Assembly (NCBI GenBank): GCA_963668535.1
Contig: OY764867.1
Span: forward strand, 2,046,001 to 2,110,000
Origin: F22 sp963668535
GTDB taxonomy: Bacteria; Bacteroidota; Bacteroidia; Bacteroidales; Bacteroidaceae
Reading direction: 5' to 3'
DNA length: 64,000 nucleotides
This document shows positions 34,801 to 42,464 of this stretch, in pieces (the stretch's first letter is position 1; each line of letters begins with the position of its first letter). The translations under genes and the position numbers were made by a program. Under the pieces are notes generated by a model. That model was not told the origin of the DNA, did not search any database, and saw nothing but the letters and a program-made list of their open reading frames with translations.

Positions 34801-35575
34801 ACCATTCTTGTTTAGTATAACGCAAGCGATTAGTATCGCTCATCTTCTTGCCTGTACTTAGGCAGATGAGGCGTTCGTGAGCATCGGCATCTTCTTGATT
34901 GACAAAATGTACATCATTCGTACATACCACTTTGATACCGTGCTTTTGTGCAATACGTAAAATTTCTTTGTTGGCTTTCTCCTCTAATGGATAAGCAGAC
35001 ATGTTGGTATCGGGATCGTTGGTTTTGTGGCGCTGAATTTCAAGATAATAATCTTCTCCCCAGCGTTCCTTAAACCATAAAGCAGCTTGTTCGGCACCTT
35101 CGAGATCTCCACTGTTGATCTTTTTGGGCACTTCACCTGCCAGACATGCCGAGCAAATAATAAGCCCTTCTTTGTGTGCTTCAAGTTCTTGCTTATCGGT
35201 ACGAGGCTTGAAATAAAAACCTTCTGAGTAAGCTTTTGATACGAGCTTGATTAAGTTTTGATACCCTTGTTTATTTTTAGCAAGTACAACCAAATGCCAA
35301 CCACTTCGGTCTTGTGTCTCCGATTTGTCAGTTTGGCTTCGTCGAGCGACATACATCTCACAACCTATTATAGGCACAAAGGGAGTGGTACGTCCTTTGT
35401 TGATTTTGGCGATGTAATCGGTGAATTTTTTGATACCAAACATCACGCCATGATCTGTTAAGGCAATACCAGGCATATCGTGGGCAATAGCCTTGTCGAC
35501 TAGCCCTTCTATACTGGCTTGACCATCTAGTAAGGAAAATTGTGAGTGAACATGTAAATGGGCGAAATTTGTCAT
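31883..35575 (-). CDS. dnaE: DNA polymerase III alpha subunit
   Basis: The 1230-aa replicative polymerase begins FAHLHVHSQFSLLDG, the PHP domain. The polymerase core contains SVGPGRGSAAGS, the aspartate motif LPDIDIDFDDDGR, FQFESGGM, YRPGPMDNIPSF and YQEQVM. The C-terminus has an OB domain (RITFEDFTGTHQIAIF). This is DnaE1 class. The start is the ATG at 35575; the frame extends 22 codons upstream through the promoter (TACCTTTG, 35613-35620 minus, TTG 20 bp further up). It diverges from psd. No proofreading domain is fused; epsilon must be elsewhere. Confidence 0.97.
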   Translation of the reverse strand: MTNFAHLHVHSQFSLLDGQASIEGLVDKAIAHDMPGIALTDHGVMFGIKKFTDYIAKINKGRTTPFVPIIGCEMYVARRSQTDKSETQDRSGWHLVVLAKNKQGYQNLIKLVSKAYSEGFYFKPRTDKQELEAHKEGLIICSACLAGEVPKKINSGDLEGAEQAALWFKERWGEDYYLEIQRHKTNDPDTNMSAYPLEEKANKEILRIAQKHGIKVVCTNDVHFVNQEDADAHERLICLSTGKKMSDTNRLRYTKQEWLKTPEEMANIFSDVPETLENTLEIVNKVETYSIEHGPIMPNFQIPEEFGTEDEYRKRFTQEELIKEFTSDEHGENPLDPEAAQKKIKAIGGADKLYRLKLEADYLSKLAFDGAKKYYPDMDKDTKERLVFELHIMKTMGFPGYFLIVQDFIAAGRKMGVSVGPGRGSAAGSAVAYCLEITKINPIKYDLLFERFLNPDRISLPDIDIDFDDDGRGKVLKWVTEKYGSEKVAHIITYGTMATKSALKDVARVEDVPLPVTNNLVKLIPDSIPDVKKVNLRKAIEYVPELKQASQSHDLKLRHTMKFAAQLEGTVRNTGVHACGVIICRDPITDWVPVSVTYDKKTEETITVTQYEGRVIEDTGLIKMDFLGLKTLSIIMETLKNIKRSHNLDIDIDTIPIDDALTYQLFSEGRTVGVFQFESGGMQNYLRQLKPSTFEDLIAMNALYRPGPMDNIPSFIRRKHGEEKVEYDLPIMERYLKDTYGITVYQEQVMLLSRLLANFTRGESDGLRKAMGKKLRDKIDQMKPKFIDGGVSNGHPAKVLEKIWADWEKFASYAFNKSHSTCYSWVAYQTAYLKAHYPAEFMAGNMSRSVDNITEITKLMTECQNMGINLLSPDVNESEALFSVNKDGHIRFGMSAVKNVGSSAVTNIIEEREKNGPFKDFSDFIERIDMRACNTRSIEHLVMAGAFDSFGLDREQLLFEDPETNENYVKTMMKFGKRLQTQKAEATMSLFGEDMVQVSFPKVPKEYPKWSDIERLSKERDLVGVYLSSHPLDRYRITLDYVCNTKVAELKDVELLRGRSNIMVGCIVSDVVEAYTKNNQPYGRITFEDFTGTHQIAIFGDQWGSNKGHLDKPGNMVILYGEVRGRFRWSEEKEFCINRVEFMNENLQKNIQQLVLTIPLPRLSTEDIIRFHGVCDKSPGTTKISFHLVELREGYQPRVLKLHAQSVQCALNNEIMDFIKEVGWNYQINL

Positions 35576-35612
35576 TGCTATATATAAGAATGGGAATTTT
35601 AATTTAGGATTC

Positions 35613-35643
35613 CAAAGGTACGGATTATCTGTGTGATGCACAA
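35613..35643 (-). promoter_or_regulatory. dnaE promoter
   Basis: On the minus strand TTG (35643-35641), a 20-bp spacer and TACCTTTG (35620-35613) lie 37 bp before the dnaE ATG. The -7 box falls inside the longer reading frame, which argues against the upstream start. Confidence 0.65.
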
Positions 35644-35680
35644 GGAAAGGTGTGAGAAAAACAAAAAATCAGCAACAAGG

Positions 35681-35711
35681 TTGTTACTCACAGAAATATG
35701 ATATATCTTTG
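35681..35711 (+). promoter_or_regulatory. psd-pssA promoter
   Basis: TTG (35681-35683), a 20-bp spacer and TATCTTTG (35704-35711) precede the psd ATG at 35746. The -7 box lies within the longest open frame and so supports the internal start. Confidence 0.65.
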
Positions 35712-35745
35712 TACACCGAAGTTTTATAATACATTTATTCAACGC

Positions 35746-36423
35746 ATGAAAAACTTGAAAAATATGCGCCTTCATTGTGAAGGATACCATACAATTATTG
35801 CAGTCGTTTTAATTTTAGCTTTGTTTGGAGCTTTATTGTATCGTTTTGATGCTCCAGTTTTTGTACAGCTGATTTACGGCATTGGTGCTTTAGTCTTGTT
35901 AGGCCTAATTATTAATTTCTTTAGGTGCCCTATCCGAACCTTTACTGGGGATCGGAATGGTGCAATTGTTTCTCCTGTGGATGGTAAAGTGGTTGTCATT
36001 GAGGAAGTCGATGAACAAGAGTATTTTCATGATAAGCGTTTGATGATATCTATTTTTATGGATGTTACTAATGTACATGCTCAATGGTTCCCATGTGATG
36101 GAACGGTCGTTCACTCAAGTCATACTAAAGGTTTGTTTTATAAGGCCTATTTACCCAAAGCTAGTACGGATAACGAACGTTCTATGGTCATTATTCGTAC
36201 AGAAAATGGTTTAGATGTAATGGCTAGACAGATTGCAGGTGCTGTGGCTCGTCGTATTGTAACTTATTGTCATCCAGGTGACAAAGCAGATATTAATGAA
36301 CAATTAGGCTTTATAAAATTTGGCTCACGCGTTGATTTGTACTTACCAATAGGTACAGAACCTACGGTTGTTCTTGGACAAAAAACGGTAGGATGTGAAA
36401 CTGTAGTGGCTAAATTGCCTTAA
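35746..36423 (+). CDS. psd: Phosphatidylserine decarboxylase proenzyme
   Basis: The 225-aa proenzyme makes phosphatidylethanolamine from phosphatidylserine. Two hydrophobic segments lie at about 18-60, followed by FFRCPIR, VSPVDGKVV, DVTNVHAQWFPCDG and FIKFGSRVD, where cleavage at Gly-Ser would create the pyruvoyl group on the small alpha chain. This is the short, archaeal-like Psd type. The start at 35746 (MKNLKNMRLHCEGYH) aligns with relatives I recall. pssA starts 10 bp later. Confidence 0.95.
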   Translation: MKNLKNMRLHCEGYHTIIAVVLILALFGALLYRFDAPVFVQLIYGIGALVLLGLIINFFRCPIRTFTGDRNGAIVSPVDGKVVVIEEVDEQEYFHDKRLMISIFMDVTNVHAQWFPCDGTVVHSSHTKGLFYKAYLPKASTDNERSMVIIRTENGLDVMARQIAGAVARRIVTYCHPGDKADINEQLGFIKFGSRVDLYLPIGTEPTVVLGQKTVGCETVVAKLP

Positions 36424-36433
36424 TAAATTGTAT

Positions 36434-37150
36434 ATGGAAAAATGTAGTTCACCTTGGTATCGAGGTGTCCCAAATATCATAACATTGTGTAATCTCCTGT
36501 CGGGAGTCGGCGCGGTGTTGTTGGCGCTTCAAGGAGAATTGAAGTATAGTTTGGCACTTATTATTTTGGGTGCTTGTTTTGATTTCTTTGATGGAATGAT
36601 TGCTCGCTTGTTGAAAGTGAGTGGCCCAATAGGCAAGGAATTGGATTCTTTAGCCGATTTGATTACTTTTGGCTTTGCTCCATCAGCCATGTTGTATTAT
36701 GTGATGAGCCATTTGTCCCAAGTACATTATACAAGTGTTTGGGAGCAAGTTTGTCCTTATTTAGCATTTTTGATGGTGGCGGCATCTGCCATGCGTCTTG
36801 CCAAATTTAATGTGGATGAACGTCAGACAACTGAATTTATTGGTCTGCCTACTCCTGCTAATGCTTTGTTCTGGGGGGCTTTGCTTGTTTCGGCTCCTCA
36901 AAGTCTCTTGCAGTGTGCATTCGCTCAACTCATTTTATTTGTTGGCGTACTCTTGGCTTGTTGGGTGCTCAATGCAGAGATCCCAATGTTTTCGCTCAAG
37001 TTTCATAACTTGAGTTGGAAAGACAATAGTTTGCGTTTCCTTTTCTTGATTGTAGCTATTGGGTTGATCGTGTTTTTTTACTTGCCAGGGATATCATATG
37101 CAATCGTGCTTTATGTAATCGTCTCGATTGTTAGAAATGTTTTGGCATAA
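36434..37150 (+). CDS. pssA: CDP-diacylglycerol-serine O-phosphatidyltransferase
   Basis: The 238-aa membrane enzyme condenses CDP-diacylglycerol with serine to phosphatidylserine, the substrate of the Psd encoded just upstream. The CDP-alcohol motif D-G-x2-A-R-x8-G-x3-D-x3-D is perfect: Asp53, Gly54, Ala57, Arg58, Gly67, Asp71 and Asp75. Six to seven hydrophobic segments follow. The start is the ATG at 36434; the TTG two codons earlier is less likely. psd and pssA with the DUF4834 gene form a membrane-lipid operon. Confidence 0.96.
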   Translation: MEKCSSPWYRGVPNIITLCNLLSGVGAVLLALQGELKYSLALIILGACFDFFDGMIARLLKVSGPIGKELDSLADLITFGFAPSAMLYYVMSHLSQVHYTSVWEQVCPYLAFLMVAASAMRLAKFNVDERQTTEFIGLPTPANALFWGALLVSAPQSLLQCAFAQLILFVGVLLACWVLNAEIPMFSLKFHNLSWKDNSLRFLFLIVAIGLIVFFYLPGISYAIVLYVIVSIVRNVLA

Positions 37151-37205
37151 GACTTGCAAGGAAGATTTCGTAATTTAATCTTATACACACAAAAAAGAAA
37201 GCTTT

Positions 37206-37529
37206 ATGATGTCCGTATTATCCTTCTTATTTACCCTGTTTCTTGCTGTTGTTGTTTTTATAGTTGCTCTAGTTCTGATTGGCTTCTCAAGAATGAGAGC
37301 TATGCTGGGAGGGAAAAAACAGCGTGACCCGTTTCAACAAACAGGGCGCAATCCGTTTGGTTCACAAGAAGGACAAGAACAAGGAAGATCTCAAGGTACA
37401 CAAAAAATGGATGGTCAACGACGTCAAGAATCGACGCATGCAGAGAATCAATCTTCACAAGGCCCTCATAAAAAAGTATTCTCCCAAACAGAGGGAGAAT
37501 ATGTTGATTTTGAAGAGATTCAAGAATAA
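37206..37529 (+). CDS. DUF4834 family small membrane protein
   Basis: The 107-aa protein has one N-terminal membrane segment (about 5-26), a basic stretch, a Gln/Gly-rich disordered middle and the closing acidic EGEYVDFEEIQE, which marks the Bacteroidota family DUF4834. It is the third gene after psd and pssA (55-bp gap). Function is unknown; a single-pass protein with a conserved acidic tail could be a small partner of a membrane complex. Its stop codon abuts the stop of the convergent small gene with no spacer. Confidence 0.8.
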   Translation: MMSVLSFLFTLFLAVVVFIVALVLIGFSRMRAMLGGKKQRDPFQQTGRNPFGSQEGQEQGRSQGTQKMDGQRRQESTHAENQSSQGPHKKVFSQTEGEYVDFEEIQE

Positions 37530-37721
37530 TTATTTCTTATGACGCATAGCGCGTTTTTTTCTGATCTCTGCTTTTTTCTTTGCAGCGCCTGAGCCATGAA
37601 GCCCTTTAATATAGGTCGCTTTTTTTGCTTTAGTTTTCACTTTGTTTTCTTCTCCTTCTTTGGAATTCTTGCTCCCTTTGAAGGTGATACCATTTAGAAT
37701 GGCACTTTTAATATCACTCAT
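37530..37721 (-). CDS. Small very basic protein, function unknown
   Basis: The 63-aa protein (about one third Lys/Arg, no Cys, no signal) ends in AAKKKAEIRKKRAMRHKK, as nucleic-acid-binding or ribosome-associated peptides do. It is not an artefact: a perfect -7 box TACCTTTG lies 37 bp upstream on its strand (37759-37766), and the gene fits exactly between the convergent DUF4834 stop and the divergent methyltransferase promoter. No known family is recognised. Confidence 0.65.
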   Translation of the reverse strand: MSDIKSAILNGITFKGSKNSKEGEENKVKTKAKKATYIKGLHGSGAAKKKAEIRKKRAMRHKK

Positions 37722-37758
37722 GCATTTATTGATTAAGTTTATTTTTACTATTTGGGGA

Positions 37759-37766
37759 CAAAGGTA
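37759..37766 (-). promoter_or_regulatory. -7 box for the small basic protein gene
   Basis: TACCTTTG on the minus strand lies 37 bp before the ATG at 37721. A plus-strand -7 box TATATTTG for the methyltransferase gene lies at 37788-37795, so the two promoters are back to back. Confidence 0.6.
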
Positions 37767-37823
37767 GTGTATTCCAACGAGAAATCGTATATTTGCCTAT
37801 AGTAAAGAATAAAAAAGTCAAAT

Positions 37824-38573
37824 ATGTCTTCGTTAATCATGCCAGTTTTGGATCCAAAGCACGATCCGATGGGAACAGCAATTGCTGATTATTATCACAC
37901 GGGTGAAGCAGAACGTTTAATTGTACGTTCCGAATCATTTGATGATGATGAAATCCCAGTAAAACATTTATTTCGTACGTACAAACAAATGCCTCGTCTT
38001 GAACGTTTAGCGATGGATAAAGCTAAAGGACGTATTTTAGATGTCGGTGCGGGGAGTGGGTGTCATGCTTTGCAATTGCAAAAAAACGGACATGATGTGA
38101 CGGCGGTAGACGTATCGTCACTTTCAGTAGAGGTTATGAAGGAGCGAGGAGTAGAAAAAGCTCTCCAAGTCAATTTCTTTGAACCGACTTTTACTGGAAC
38201 GTATGACACAATATTGATGCTGATGAACGGTATCGGTATTGTAGGCACTGTAGAACGTCTTCCTTTGTTTTTTGAACGCGTGAAACAATTATTAGCCCCA
38301 GAGGGTGTGCTGTATTTGGATTCATCAGATTTGAAATATTTGTTTGAGGAAGAGGATGGAAGTTTCCTTATCGATATCGCAGGAGCTTATTATGGCGAAG
38401 TTGATTTTCAAATGGTGTATAAAGACATTGAAGGAGATCAATTTGATTGGCTTTATCTTGATTTTGAAACGTTACAATATTATTGCGGACAACATGGCTT
38501 TGAAGCCAAGTTAGTCGCTGAAGATAATCATTTTGGTTATCTAGCCTCATTGACTTATAAAGTAGAAAAGTAA
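37824..38573 (+). CDS. Class I SAM-dependent methyltransferase
   Basis: The 249-aa protein has the SAM-binding motif ILDVGAGSGCHALQL near 75 and VTAVDVSS near 97, then a GVLYLDSSDLKYLF motif IV/VI region. The fold is clear but the substrate is not; I can name no closer family. The stop codon overlaps the tilS start (TAATG), so the two are translationally coupled, perhaps pointing to an RNA or tRNA substrate, but this is only a suggestion from context. Confidence 0.85.
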   Translation: MSSLIMPVLDPKHDPMGTAIADYYHTGEAERLIVRSESFDDDEIPVKHLFRTYKQMPRLERLAMDKAKGRILDVGAGSGCHALQLQKNGHDVTAVDVSSLSVEVMKERGVEKALQVNFFEPTFTGTYDTILMLMNGIGIVGTVERLPLFFERVKQLLAPEGVLYLDSSDLKYLFEEEDGSFLIDIAGAYYGEVDFQMVYKDIEGDQFDWLYLDFETLQYYCGQHGFEAKLVAEDNHFGYLASLTYKVEK

Positions 38574-39937
38574 TGAAATGTCTGATAGATTTTTCTCAAT
38601 CTGTCCAAAGGTATATTGAAGCAAATGATTTGGCTCGCCCTGATCATAAAATTATTGTTGGTTTTAGTGGTGGCCCTGATTCGATAGCATTGCTGCGTTG
38701 CCTACATGAATTGAATTATAGTTGTATTGCTGCGCATTGTAATTTTCATCTTCGTGATGAGGAGTCTATACGTGATGAGGAGTTTGTGAAAAAAGTGTGT
38801 CATGAATTAGACATCCCTTTCGAAGTTGCACATTTTGATACTCGTCAAGAAGCACTAACACATGGTGAATCGATAGAAATGGCGGCGCGCCGTTTGCGTT
38901 ACGATTGGTTTGAAGCACTTAGGCTACAGTATCATGCTGATAGTATTGCGGTAGGGCATCATAAAAATGACAGTGTGGAAACGTTGTTGCTAAATTTGAT
39001 ACGTGGTACAGGTGTGAAGGGACTTTGTGGTATTCAAGCAAAGCAGGGGATGATTATTCGACCTTTATTGGGTATGAGTAGAGAAGAAATTGACTCTTAT
39101 CTAGATGCCTGTAATTTTGATAGCGTGCTAGATAGCTCAAACCTATCACATGATTATTTACGTAATCGTGTTCGACATGAAGTGTTGCCTTTATTAGCAG
39201 AGATGAATCCATCTATTGTAGAAACTTTAGCGAATACGACTTTGTATATGCAGGAAGTTGCGTCAATGATGCAGGCTTCTACCCATAATTATCATATTTG
39301 GGTTGAGCAAGGGGTGATTCCTATTGATGCTTTGCTTGCTCAAACTTCTCCAGAATTGATTTTGCATGAACTAATTGCTCCACTTGGATTCAATAGTAGT
39401 CAACAATCCAGTATTTTGGAATGTGCTCGAACAGGACAATGTGGACGACAGTTTGATAGTAAAACGGGTTGGAGTATTTTGCGTGACCGAGATGGGTTGT
39501 TGATTCGTCCATCCAAACATGAAGCAGAAATGGTGCCTGATTTTAGTATTGAATTTACTCCGTACAAAGTGGGGGATGTTTTACCATCGTTTAGCAAAAA
39601 GACAGCTTTGATTGATGCGGATGCAGTGCATTTGCCTTTACACTTGCGTAGATGGAAGAAGGGGGATCGATTCTCTCCATATGGCATGGAGAAAGGAAGT
39701 AAATTAGTAAGTGATTTCTTAACTGATAAAAAAGTATCCATGGTGAAACGAGAAAATACATGGGTGCTTTGTGATGATGAGGACAAAATAGTATGGTTGG
39801 TCGGTCACGAGATTGCTCATCCGTATCGTTTGCGCAAAGAATCAACCAATGTATTGTGTATGCAATGTGTGCCTGTTTTAGAAGATCAAAAAGAGAATCC
39901 TTCTGTACATGAGGGGACTGACGTCAAATATTTGTAA
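38573..39937 (+). CDS. tilS: tRNA(Ile)-lysidine synthase
   Basis: The 454-aa enzyme uses ATP and lysine to change C34 of the CAU-anticodon tRNA-Ile to lysidine, so that it reads AUA. It has the PP-loop FSGGPDSIAL (31-40), HCNFHLRDEES, and GHHKNDSVETLLLNLIRG, as TilS enzymes do, then the C-terminal substrate-binding domains (LRRWKKGDRFSPYGM). It overlaps the methyltransferase gene by a base and is followed at once by the rho promoter. Confidence 0.95.
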   Translation: MKCLIDFSQSVQRYIEANDLARPDHKIIVGFSGGPDSIALLRCLHELNYSCIAAHCNFHLRDEESIRDEEFVKKVCHELDIPFEVAHFDTRQEALTHGESIEMAARRLRYDWFEALRLQYHADSIAVGHHKNDSVETLLLNLIRGTGVKGLCGIQAKQGMIIRPLLGMSREEIDSYLDACNFDSVLDSSNLSHDYLRNRVRHEVLPLLAEMNPSIVETLANTTLYMQEVASMMQASTHNYHIWVEQGVIPIDALLAQTSPELILHELIAPLGFNSSQQSSILECARTGQCGRQFDSKTGWSILRDRDGLLIRPSKHEAEMVPDFSIEFTPYKVGDVLPSFSKKTALIDADAVHLPLHLRRWKKGDRFSPYGMEKGSKLVSDFLTDKKVSMVKRENTWVLCDDEDKIVWLVGHEIAHPYRLRKESTNVLCMQCVPVLEDQKENPSVHEGTDVKYL

Positions 39938-39942
39938 CCATT

Positions 39943-39974
39943 TTTGCGCATTGCAAATTATTTTAGTATATTTG
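39943..39974 (+). promoter_or_regulatory. rho promoter
   Basis: TTTG (39943-39946), a 20-bp spacer and TATATTTG (39967-39974) match the consensus exactly. The transcript would carry a leader of about 135 nt. Confidence 0.75.
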
Positions 39975-39980
39975 CCCCGT

Positions 39981-40116
39981 TGATAATGCATTTGTGCATG
40001 TGAAGCACTGCTTGCATTGAGAGCTACAGTCCTTGTAGCCTATAAACATTCCCCCGAATAAAGACTTATAATATTTATCAAAGCATTATTCTTCTGAATA
40101 ATCATTATTTCCACAT
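39981..40116 (+). promoter_or_regulatory. Leader of rho mRNA
   Basis: About 135 nt lie between the presumed start of transcription and the rho ATG. A short hairpin GCTACA/TGTAGC lies at 40023-40039. Long rho leaders are autoregulated by Rho in other bacteria; whether that holds here is inferred. Confidence 0.4.
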
Positions 40117-42420
40117 ATGGACAATTATAACATAACTCAACTGCGAAAGATGGCTGTTGAAGATCTACGTAAGATCGCTGAACAACTAAATGTGCCTGAT
40201 ATTGCATCGACTGAAAAAGAAAAACTGGTATATGAAATATTAGATCAGCAAGCAATCGTGTCGGCCAATATGAAGACGGCAAAGAAAGAAACAGTTAAAA
40301 GAACTCGTAAACCAAAAGCTGCATCAACTAAGCGTAGTACAGCTGATAAGGAAAAAGATGAAGTGGACAAAACAAAGGCAACTTCAACAACTAAAAGTGA
40401 GGAAGCATCTGTTAAGCCTGCTAAAGTAAACGAAAGTACTGAGACTACACCTAAACGTAAACCTGGAAGACCTAAAAAGACCGCTGTAAAAGAAACAAAT
40501 AAAACAGCAGAATCTGATAATAAAACAGACGTCTCTTCTGAATCGACTCCAAAGCGTAAGATTAGTCGAACTAAGAAGGATAATATGTCGGAAAATGGAC
40601 CAGCTGAAACAAAGCAAAAACCTGCTTCAAAATCGACCACTCGAGGAGCTAAGGCTTCAGGGGCTAAGTCAACAACTAAAACTGTAGCTAAAGAAACGGT
40701 GGTTGAAGAACAGGCTAATAGACAACTTGATCTTGAAAACACTGCTGTTGAAAGGTCTGTAAAAGATGCGACAACATCAAGTCGATATGATGAGTTGATG
40801 GAGCAAGCTGAACATGAAATAAAGGGAATGGGTGATGATGTCCCTCCTTTTATTCAAGAACGTGAACAAGCGCCTGATGTTCCTGAAGGTATGTTGGAAC
40901 AAGAGGCTGCAGAAAAAATAGAACTACCAGAAGCTTTGTTCGATAAGTTTAGTCATACAAAACTAGAAGAAGTACCCGCTGTACATGCAGAAGATGCTGT
41001 ACCGCCTGTGCCTTCAAAGCATGTGCAAGCAGACAAAAATAGCAACAAGCGTAAACGCATTAAAGTTGAAACTGCTAATCAGCCTACTGGAGCTAAACAA
41101 AGATCTACTCGTGAGGAGAAAAGAGATCAACGTGCGCAACAACAGGAAACTCGATATAATGAGCCAGAAGCTTATGAATCACATCGCGCTGAATTTGAAC
41201 ATGAAGGACGTTTCGATGAGCGTGATTTCAGACAAAATACCTCAATGGAGGAACCTCCTGCTTTAGAACCTATGCGTATTCCACGTCGTAACTATGATTT
41301 TGGAAATATCCTTGATGGAGCTGGTGTCCTTGAAATTATGCCTGATAATTATGGCTTTTTGCGTTCTGCAGACTATAATTATCTAAGTTCACCGGATGAT
41401 ATTTATGTATCTCAATCTCAAGTTAAGTTGTATGGCTTGAAAACTGGTGATTTAGTAGAAGGAGTTATTCGTCCTCCAAAAGAAGGAGAAAAATATTTCC
41501 CATTAGTAAAGATACATCGTATCAATGGACGCGAACCAAACTTTGTGCGTGATCGTGTACCATTTGAACACCTTACTCCGTTGTTTCCAGAAGAAAAATT
41601 CAATTTGTCTCGTGGCAACCGAAACGATGCGTTGTCTTGTCGTGTGATTGATTTATTTGCTCCTATTGGTAAGGGACAGCGTGGCTTGATTGTGGCACAA
41701 CCAAAAACAGGTAAGACTATTCTGATGAAGGAAGTCGCTAATGCTATTGCAGCCAATCATCCTGAGGTGCATATGATTATGTTGCTTATTGATGAACGAC
41801 CTGAAGAAGTTACTGATATGGCACGTAGTGTCAATGCAGAGGTTATTGCATCTACATTTGATGAACCTGCAGAACGTCACGTGAAGGTAGCAGGTATCGT
41901 CTTGGAGAAAGCAAAACGTATGGTTGAGTGTGGTCATGATGTTGTCATTTTCTTGGATTCCATCACTCGTTTAGCACGTGCGTATAATACGGCAACTCCT
42001 GCTTCAGGTAAAGTGTTGTCTGGTGGTGTGGATGCTAATGCATTGCAACGACCAAAACGTTTCTTTGGTGCGGCACGTAATATTGAAGGTGGTGGTTCGT
42101 TGACAATTATTGCAACGGCTTTGACAGATACTGGTTCTAAAATGGATGATATCATCTTTGAAGAATTTAAAGGTACTGGTAATATGGAACTTCAATTGGA
42201 TCGTGCGTTGGCTAATAAACGTATTTATCCAGCTGTCAATTTGATTGCTTCAAGTACTCGTCGTGATGATTTACTATTGGAGAAAACAGTGCAAGATCGC
42301 ACTTGGATATTGCGTAAATTCTTGTCTGATATGAATCCAGTGGAAGCTATGACTTTTGTACGAGATCGATTGAGCAACACCTTGGATAATGATGAGTTTT
42401 TGTTGAGTATGAACTCATAA
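40117..42420 (+). CDS. rho: Transcription termination factor Rho with long disordered insert
   Basis: The 767-aa protein is far longer than the usual 420 aa. Residues 1-48 form the Rho_N helical domain (LRKMAVEDLRKIAEQL). About 50-385 is low-complexity, rich in Lys, Glu, Thr, Ala, with an AT-hook-like KRKPGRPKK (113-121). The RNA-binding cold-shock-like domain follows (about 395-470, NYGFLRS), then the ATPase with AQPKTGKT (527-534), LLIDERPEEVTDM and LDSITRLARAYN. Disordered inserts of this kind are known in Bacteroides Rho, where phase separation has been reported. The hexameric helicase ends transcription. ffh follows 44 bp later. Confidence 0.97.
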   Translation: MDNYNITQLRKMAVEDLRKIAEQLNVPDIASTEKEKLVYEILDQQAIVSANMKTAKKETVKRTRKPKAASTKRSTADKEKDEVDKTKATSTTKSEEASVKPAKVNESTETTPKRKPGRPKKTAVKETNKTAESDNKTDVSSESTPKRKISRTKKDNMSENGPAETKQKPASKSTTRGAKASGAKSTTKTVAKETVVEEQANRQLDLENTAVERSVKDATTSSRYDELMEQAEHEIKGMGDDVPPFIQEREQAPDVPEGMLEQEAAEKIELPEALFDKFSHTKLEEVPAVHAEDAVPPVPSKHVQADKNSNKRKRIKVETANQPTGAKQRSTREEKRDQRAQQQETRYNEPEAYESHRAEFEHEGRFDERDFRQNTSMEEPPALEPMRIPRRNYDFGNILDGAGVLEIMPDNYGFLRSADYNYLSSPDDIYVSQSQVKLYGLKTGDLVEGVIRPPKEGEKYFPLVKIHRINGREPNFVRDRVPFEHLTPLFPEEKFNLSRGNRNDALSCRVIDLFAPIGKGQRGLIVAQPKTGKTILMKEVANAIAANHPEVHMIMLLIDERPEEVTDMARSVNAEVIASTFDEPAERHVKVAGIVLEKAKRMVECGHDVVIFLDSITRLARAYNTATPASGKVLSGGVDANALQRPKRFFGAARNIEGGGSLTIIATALTDTGSKMDDIIFEEFKGTGNMELQLDRALANKRIYPAVNLIASSTRRDDLLLEKTVQDRTWILRKFLSDMNPVEAMTFVRDRLSNTLDNDEFLLSMNS

Positions 42421-42464
42421 AGTAAATAAGTATAATAACTAATCAAGTATAAGATCAACAAAGT

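Noticed and set aside
40245..40742. 165-codon minus-strand frame opposite the Rho insert
   Set aside because: It is the shadow of low-complexity Lys/Glu/Thr codons and has no promoter or family match.
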